This document shows, in pieces, positions 57,655 to 64,000 of a stretch of DNA of 64,000 nt. The stretch covers positions 7,854,001 through 7,918,000 of the forward strand of contig JAKSXM010000263.1 in the NCBI GenBank assembly GCA_022575985.1, read 5' to 3'. Position 1 is the first letter of the stretch. Every line of letters begins with the position of its first letter. A program made the position numbers and the translations under genes. The DNA is from Anagrus nilaparvatae. Lineage: Eukaryota; Arthropoda; Insecta; Hymenoptera; Mymaridae. The notes beneath the pieces are model-generated. The model had not been told where the DNA came from. It saw only the letters and a program-made list of their open reading frames with translations, and did not search any database.

Positions 57655-59388
57655 TCTTTAATATGAGCCAAGCAGAATTTTGATTCAAGTTGCCTATATC
57701 TGGAATCTCAGGCTTTTATGAGCAAAAAATTACAAAAATTTAACGGGTCATATTTCTTAAACAAATAAATATTTTTAATTTTATTTTTTATATTCTTATG
57801 CCAAATACTGGAAAGATTTGACTTTTTTATTAAAAAATTATTATAAATAAATATATAATGAAAATATTTTAGTTACAAATAATATGCTGCGCATAAAACA
57901 CCCAGTGGTAAATAGAATACTTTTGAAAAAGCTGATCAAAGATTAATTTTTACCTAATTACTTTTTCCCAATAACTAGGTTTTAGATTTTTTGTGCAGAT
58001 ATCTGCATAATTTGAAGAATTTGCAAAATTACCTTCTAAAACTACATTATTATAATCCACTTAATTATAATAGCACTCTTTGTCTTTATATTATGCTACT
58101 TAAAAACTTTTTTTTATGTAAAAACATGTTAATATATATTTTATTTATAAATTCGAAAAATTATATTTTAAAGTAATATGTTCAATTTTTTGATATAATC
58201 AATAAAATTTAACATATTTTATGTATTATATGGAAAAATTATTTTTTTAAATTAGCAAAAAAATTATAATTTTATGATTTTTTTTTCATTTTTTAGAAAA
58301 ACGCTTAAATAATACAACCTAAATTTCATTGACAATATTTTATTGTTTATTATTGAATAATAAAGATTTTAAAAATTAAAATAAAGTAAAACGGCACTTC
58401 TCCAGTGAAATAAATTCTTAAAAAATTTACGTATGTGGACATTATATTGCATCTATAATAAATTTAAATTTTAAATAAATAATAAATAATACAAATTTCT
58501 TTACTTAATTAAAAAGTTATTTTACACCAATTACTTTTATTATAGCTTAAAAATTATAAAAAATTTTAATAACTGATTCTTGCGTAATAACCTATTTTAG
58601 TTGCTAAGATTAAAGATTAAAACTCTGATTTATTAAAATTTATAAAAATAAAATCTACTTAAAAATGAAGTTATTTAAACCAAGCCTTGAATTATTTGAT
58701 TAAATAACTTGTCAAATACCTATTTTTGCTAAATAGCTTTAATTCCATATCAGTAACAATAAAATTATTATGTTTTGTTAGCTATATTTTGTTTAAAATT
58801 TCAAGACCAGTAGCTGAAGCATGTAAGTATGGAGGATTTTTTGCAATTTTGTTCACATGTTTGAAACATGGGTGAAATATTTCTAAGGGTTGATTCTCAA
58901 CCAATAAAATACTTGATTTTAAAGTATTTTAAAATACTTGATTTTAAAATAATACTAATAATACTTTTTATTTTAAAATACTTGATTAAAAGGGTTGATA
59001 CCACATGTTATTCAAGTATCAATAATGAAAAAAGTTACTCGGCGTTATATTTGTCTTTGAATTGATAAACAACTGATTTTCAGGGTTAAACTGGGGGTTG
59101 AAAATCCCCATTAGTACATTACTTTTAACAAATCGTTGAAAACTAATGTTATTGGCACAATAAACAATCATATATGTTAAGTTCACCTGGTTAGAAAAAA
59201 TCACCTGGGTTAAATATTTTTAGGGGTTGGTTTTCGCGACTTAAAATATTTTTTTTTGCAAAGAGTTGATACTATAAGTTATTAAAATCTCAATGATGCA
59301 AAAATATCTTGGATTGTATATTTGAGCCAAAAATTCTTGAAACTGATTAAAAACCTGACTTTTAGGGTTAAACAGAGGGGCAAAAATC
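57655..59388. other. FB-3 interior, AT-rich
   Basis: 57655-58850 is AT-rich with nothing recognised. 58860-59388 is a diverged copy of the ~290-bp unit of the arms (TTCACCTGGTTAGAAAAA, then TTTTTAGGGGTTGG, and AGGGTTAAACAGAGGGG). Confidence 0.5.
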
Positions 59389-59451
59389 ACACTCGGTGTT
59401 AAATTTATAGAAGCCTTATGAATTATTGTTGTTCCTTTGTCTTACGTATGA

Positions 59452-59479
59452 GGTGGCCCTAAAAAGGGCCGTTTGGTTT
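59452..59479 (-). promoter_or_regulatory. Histone mRNA 3' stem-loop
   Basis: On the minus strand: CCAAAC, stem GGCCCT, loop TTTT, stem AGGGCC, ACCT. This fits the consensus for replication-dependent histone mRNAs (six-base stem, four-base loop, CCAAA before and ACC after), which is bound by SLBP and directs 3' processing. Confidence 0.7.
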
Positions 59480-59900
59480 TTTTTTGTAAAATCGATGCGT
59501 GACCTCAGCCACGCGCTAAAAATAATAAATTCACAAACACACAGTGTCAAACACGTGAAAAGGAAAGCAAAATCTCATACACAATCACACAAATTTAAAA
59601 GTAAAAACTCACAGTCAATTCCAAAGTTGAGCAACTCGTGCTCAGGCGATGCCTCCTGGACAGGAACTGTAAACCACCTCTTCGAGCCTACGAGCTCGGA
59701 AATCGCACCAAGCGAGATACCAATAATAGCTTACGAGCTATTCCAATGTTGGAAAAGGAAAAGTCCAAATCCGCACACCAATGTCACCAAGAGCAGTCAA
59801 ACAGCAAGCCAAGCGTCCAAGATCCACACCAACACCAAGTACACCAAGCGCAGTCAAAAAGCAAAGCGTCAAATTCGCAGCGTCGAGGCCGAAGTCAGAA
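59480..59900 (-). pseudogene. Region between histone-type promoter and stem-loop, no histone frame
   Basis: About 430 nt lie between the cap-like CATTCG and the stem-loop, enough for H4 or H2B. Neither minus-strand frame reads a histone. The plus strand is rich in Lys, Ser, Thr and Pro codons (for example TPMSPRAVKQQAKRPRS) and has a stretch, GNRTKRDTNNSLRAIP, faintly like the H2A segment GNAARDNKKTRIIP. I treat it as a degenerate or scrambled histone-derived sequence. The open frames on both strands are not proposed as genes. Confidence 0.4.
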
Positions 59901-59903
59901 CAG

Positions 59904-59975
59904 CGAATGCTGCTCCAGCCAATATCGCGGTTATATTTATAGACCTCCCCCGTCTTAGTCGCGCTTGCTGATTGG
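59904..59975 (-). promoter_or_regulatory. Histone-type promoter: CCAAT, TATAAATA, CATTCG
   Basis: On the minus strand: CCAAT (59975-59971), TATAAATA (59941-59934) and CATTCG (59909-59904). The cap-like CATTCG lies about 25 bp after TATA, the spacing seen in insect histone genes. A second TATA-like word on the plus strand (TTATAAAT, about 59994) would suit a divergent pair. Confidence 0.6.
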
Positions 59976-60011
59976 CGCGCGCGCGAAAAAACCGTTATAA
60001 ATTTTGCGATA

Positions 60012-60215
60012 GCTGCTAGAGCAAAGGGAGCCAAGGCAATAGCAAAGGAGATGCCACTGCCACCAGAGCAAAGGTAGTCAAGGCAATAGCAAAGGAGATG
60101 CCCCTGCCGCAAGAGCAAAGGGAGCCAAGGCAATAGCAAAGGAGATGCCACTGCCGCAAGAGCAAAGGGAGCTAAGGCCATAGCAACGTTACTGTCGCTA
60201 GAGCAAAGGGAGCAA
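60012..60215. repeat. Minisatellite, about 50-bp unit, four copies
   Basis: Units built from AGAGCAAAGGGAGCCAAGGC, AATAGCAAAGGAGATGCC and ACTGCCGCA. One plus-strand frame gives AARAKGAKAIAKEM per unit, an alanine/lysine-rich pattern reminiscent of an H1 tail, but stops interrupt it. Confidence 0.8.
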
Positions 60216-61335
60216 AGACCAATGCTAATCACCGCGAAGCTAAGTTTGCATGGCAAAGCTAAGTGAAAGGCTAAGAGCGCCCGAGCTCGCCGGAGTGGCA
60301 AGGCTATGTGAAAGGCTGAGAAGGCCCGAGCTCGCCAGAGTGCCAGGAACAACTCGTATAATTTTACTTTTTATTTTTTATTATTTTCTTTTTTTTATTG
60401 GCTAAAAGAAACACTCGGTACCTGATTTTAAACAAATCGTTGAAAACTAATGTTATTTGCACAATAAACAATCATATATGTAAAGCTCAACTGGTTAGAA
60501 AAAATCACCTTGGTGAAATATTTTTAGGGGTTGGATTTTGCCCTTAATAATATTTTTTTTACAAAGGGTTGAACCATACGTTATTAAAGTCTCAATGATG
60601 CGAAAATTTCTTGGATAGTATATTTAAGCCTAAAACTTTTGAAACTGATTAAAAACCTTGCTTTTAGGGTTAAACGGATGCGGAAAAATTACCCTTGGTA
60701 CAGGATTTTTAACAAATCGTTTAAAACTTTTGTTATTGGCACCATAACAAATCATATATGTAAAGCTCATCTGGTTAGAAAAAATCACCTTGGTGAAAAA
60801 ATCTTTGGGGGTGGATATCACCCCTCAGCATCTATTTTTTACCAAAGCATTGAAGGCACGGGCTAGTGGTACAAAACTAAAGCAACTGTCAAAATTTGAT
60901 GTGGTTAGAATTTTTTCACCTAGGTGATATTTTTGGGGGTACTTTTGACCCTTATAACTGCACCCGGAACCATTTCCCAAAGGTACGGATTGGCACACAT
61001 GCTACATTTGGCATGTACATTCATTAGCCAAAGTCCTTTGCGGTTACAATTTTTTCACCTTGGGTCAAAAATTTTTTAACCCCTCCCCCCTCAGGTCGGC
61101 ACCGGTTTTTTCACAAACCGATTTGTAATTAGCTTCTGGGGGGTGTATTTATGGATATCCTAAATTTTCATCCGGTTAGAAAATTTTCACCTGGGTGATT
61201 TTTTGCTAACCAGCTTAGGCTAATTAGGTACGCAAAGGCTCTTAACATATGACTCAGTGGGCATCCTTACATAAGTAGTTCGGTGCATTTGCAATTATCT
61301 TTGGTTAGTCAAAAAATCACCCTACATCGTATGGG

Positions 61336-62526
61336 CTCCGCTACTATATGAATTAGTGTTATAGAATTGCGGTTTACGGTGCTTAAAAAGTTACTTTTAC
61401 ACCAAAAAAATAAAACTAACCATAAGTTTTTTTACATTGAACCAATTAAGGCCCCTGTGTTATAATGGTCTACGTGCAATGATCATTGCTTTTAAATGTA
61501 AAATATCTAATCATGAGACAAAGTTAAGAATAAAATAATAATTTTTATTGAGTTTTTTTTTATTTTAAGAGTGTTTACAATATACAAAAACATATAAAAT
61601 AAATTCAATTTTTTTACACATAATTACTTAATTTAACTAATAATTAAAATAAAATTAAACTAAAAATTCAACTAAAAATTCAACTAATATGTAATACTTT
61701 TAGTATTTATACATAATAATAATTTTAAAGTATCTGATATATGATAAAGTATCTATATATAATAAGTATAATACATCTGTAACAATTATAATACGTAATT
61801 AAAGAATACATGTAATTCTTAATAAAATTAACATAATATTTTGAAGAAAAAAAAATTTTTCTGGTATTTTAAGATTCTGATCCCAAATAGGTATTTTTTA
61901 AATCAAAAAATATGTTTTTTAATCTTGGGAAATCTAATTAGTTTTTATAAAAATCATATGTAACCAAATAAATTTTTTTTTTGGTTTTTACATGTAAATA
62001 ATAAATATATAAATAAAAATCAAGTACCTAATGAAACATCTTTTTTTATACACATTTTTTTTAAATATGAGGGGAAGAAAATTCAACAACCGCTTTTTTA
62101 AGGTAAATAGAATAATTTGGATTATCGACATTTTTAATTTTATATTTTTTAAAATGTCGATAATCCAAATTATTACTAAAAGTATTAAATATTAGTTGAA
62201 TTTTTAGTTGAATTTTTAGTTTAATTTTATTTTAATTATTAGTTAAATTAAGTAATTATGTGTAAAAAAATTGAATTTATTTTATATGTTTTTGTATATT
62301 GTAAACACTCTTAAAATAAAAAAAAACTCAATAAAAATTATTATTTTATTCTTAACTTTGTCTCATGATTAGATATTTTACATTTAAAAGCAATGATCAT
62401 TGCACGTAGACCATTATAACACAGGGGCCTTAATTGGTTTAATGTAAAAAAACTTATGGTTAGTTTTATTTTTTTGGTAGAAAAGTAACTTTTTAAGCAC
62501 CGTAAACCGCAATTCTATAACACTAA
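61336..62526. mobile_element. Palindromic element in the FB-3 right arm
   Basis: Starts near ATGAATTAGTGTTATAGAAT and ends with its complement. Arms of about 370 bp contain GGTTTACGGTGCTTAAAAAG, GGCCCCTGTGTTATAATGG and GCAATGATCATTGC. A ~450-bp spacer lies between. The FB-3 left arm (56640-56665) shows the uninterrupted sequence. A third arm copy is at 63309-63665. Confidence 0.8.
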
Positions 62527-64000
62527 TTCATAGTTATTGTAAATAAACTAAAGGCCCATTTTTAGTCCAAAATGACCAATTTTTAAATTATTGCTAAAAT
62601 TGTAATTATTCATGAAAATTGGTTTTATAGGTCTCAAAAATTTTCTATAAGCTTGAATTTTTTAAAAAGTTTTTACTCGTCTCTTTTCATTGAATAGTTT
62701 ACGAGATATCGATTTTCTAAGATAATGATAAAAATGACTTTTTTTAAAAATTCTTAAATTGGGACTCTGACTTTAAATTATCATATTTGGAAAACAAATC
62801 AATCAAAAGAGACGAGTAAAGAATCGTTGGAAGCGTGAGGCTTGTAAAAATTTTTGAGAGCTATAGAAATTATTTTTATGAAAAAATAAAATTTTGGTAG
62901 CAATTTAAAAGTCATTAATTTAAAAAAAAAAAAAAACTTAAAATACGCATTATAGGTCCCATGAAAGTTCGACAGATGAGCTGATCGGATTTTCTAGTAG
63001 GAACGAATCGACTGAAAAAAATATATTTTAAAAATCTACTTAAGCCGATTTTAGCGATATAATTTAAAGTCAGAGTCCCAATTTAAGAATTTTTAAAAAA
63101 AGTCATTTTTATCATTATCTTAGAAAATCGATATCTCGTAAACTATTCAATGAAAAGAGACGAGTAAAAACTTTTTAAAAAATTCAAGCTTATAGAAAAT
63201 TTTTGAGACCTATAAAACCAATTTTCATGAATAATTACAATTTTAGCAATAATTTAAAAATTGGTCATTTTGGACTAAAAATGGGCCTTTAGTTTATTTA
63301 CAATAACTATGAATTAGTGTTATAGAATTGCGGTTTACGGTGCTTAAAAAGTTACTTTTCTACCAAAAAAATAAAACTAACCATAAGTTTTTTTACATTA
63401 AACCAATTAAGGCCCCTGTGTTATAATGGTCTACGTGCAATGATCATTGCTTTTAAATGTAAAATATCTAATCATGAGACAAAGTTAAGAATAAAATAAT
63501 AATTTTTATTGAGTTTTTTTTTATTTTAAGAGTGTTTACTATATACAAAAACATATAAAATAAATTCAATTTTTTTACACATAATTACTTAATTTAACTA
63601 ATAATTAAAATAAAATTAAACTAAAAATTCAACTAAAAATTCAACTAATATTTAATACTTTTAGTAATAATTTGGATTATCGACATTTTAAAAAATATAA
63701 AATTAAAAATGTCGATAATCCAAATTATTCTATTTACCTTAAAAAAGCGGTTGTTGAATTTTCTTCCCCTCATATTTAAAAAAAATGTGTATAAAAAAAG
63801 ATGTTTCATTAGGTACTTGATTTTTATTTATATATTTATTATTTACATGTAAAAACCAAAAAAAAAATTTATTTGGTTACATATGATTTTTATAAAAACT
63901 AATTAGATTTCCCAAGATTAAAAAACATATTTTTTGATTTAAAAAATACCTATTTGGGATCAGAATCTTAAAATACCAGAAAAATTTTTTTTTCTTCAAA
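61840..64000. repeat. Large inverted duplication, axis near 62919, cut by the window end
   Basis: 61840-62776 and 63062-64000 mirror each other. 62738 with 63062 (AGAGTCCCAATTTAAG), 62390-62530 with 63309-63450 and 61843 with 63998 all share the same axis, and identity appears very high. It probably continues past the window end. Confidence 0.85.

Larger units (their letters stand above)
59398..60410 (-). mobile_element. 1.0-kb insert with histone-gene signals
   Basis: Bounded by the direct repeat ACACTCGGT at 59389-59397 and 60411-60419. The joined flanks match neighbouring copies of the arm unit, so it is an insertion with a 9-bp duplication. There are no terminal inverted repeats and no clear poly(A) tail. 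It contains histone-type promoter elements, a histone 3' stem-loop and a ~50-bp minisatellite. It is richer in GC than the surrounding DNA. How it moved is unknown. Confidence 0.7.
56095..63058. mobile_element. Foldback complex FB-3 with nested insertions
   Basis: The left arm 56095-57650 pairs with the right arm 60420-61335 plus 62527-63058. Anchors: CGGCTTAAGTAGATTTTTAA and CCGATCAGCTCATCTG (56120-56200) pair with 62985-63050; CTCCGCTACTA and GGGTGATTTTTTAAC pair across 56655-56690 and 61310-61335. The inner arm consists of diverged ~290-bp units, each with CACCT-N-GGTGA next to GGTTAGAAAAA. The right arm is split by the palindrome at 61336-62526. The interior holds the histone-like insert. 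Confidence 0.75.

Noticed and set aside
59426..60352. Open frames of 181, 106 and 204 residues over the histone-like insert
   Set aside because: None resembles a histone or other protein over its length. The long minus frame is Leu/Ala-rich, which is the complement of the AK-rich minisatellite.
57128..60866. Paired short frames in FB-3 arms (MRKNYPWYRIFNKSFKT type)
   Set aside because: Products of the inverted arm repeats; the text is rich in the CACCTNGGTGA unit and has no protein signature.

Overview
This 64 kb window is very AT-rich eukaryotic DNA, almost certainly from an arthropod and most likely an insect. The order cannot be fixed from the sequence. The only host gene I can support is on the minus strand: two in-phase exons that read like the middle of BAG6 (Scythe/BAT3). 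They lie at 46663-46786 and 8186-8386, so a single phase-0 intron of 38,276 bp separates them. The rest of the window is intronic DNA filled with nested, often palindromic, mobile elements.

Layout. 1-8185 (BAG6 intron): a decayed LINE, a Helitron-like 3' end, a ~145-bp tandem repeat, a TTAA MITE, a minisatellite of RFX/X-box-like motifs and a solo arm of a foldback family. 8387-12120: a Penelope-like element (PLE1) with GIY-YIG domain, a hammerhead-ribozyme candidate and an inverted insert flanked by 25-bp direct repeats. 12120-25345: a foldback element interrupted by a 10-kb PIF/Harbinger transposon (TTA duplication), itself interrupted by a nearly complete I-type LINE (gag, endonuclease, RT, RNase H). 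The Harbinger element carries a split DDE transposase and two MADF-domain genes in mirrored terminal arms. 24500-27530: tandem repeats and a ~115-bp satellite. 29522-33920: an apparently intact hAT transposon with a three-exon transposase. 34610-46050: a second PLE whose fragments lie head to head. It is interrupted by a GC-rich R1-clade LINE, a near-perfect 1.1-kb palindrome and a 5.2-kb Helitron with an internally deleted Rep/helicase gene.

Upstream of the 46.7-kb exon, 46940-64000 holds a LINE tail, a small element made of GC-rich hairpins, rearranged repeats, a large foldback with near-identical arms (52018-55481), and a further palindromic complex (56095-64000). Inside that complex sits a 1.0-kb insert with histone-gene signals on the minus strand (CCAAT, TATAAATA, CATTCG, and a histone mRNA 3' stem-loop) but no histone reading frame.

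Several palindrome arms act as built-in empty sites, so the order of insertion can be read directly: foldback, then Harbinger, then I-LINE; and PLE2, then palindrome, R1 LINE and Helitron. Most mobile genes are broken. The hAT transposase, the Harbinger transposase and the left MADF gene look structurally complete, and the I-LINE has only two visible lesions. No tRNA, rRNA or CRISPR was seen.
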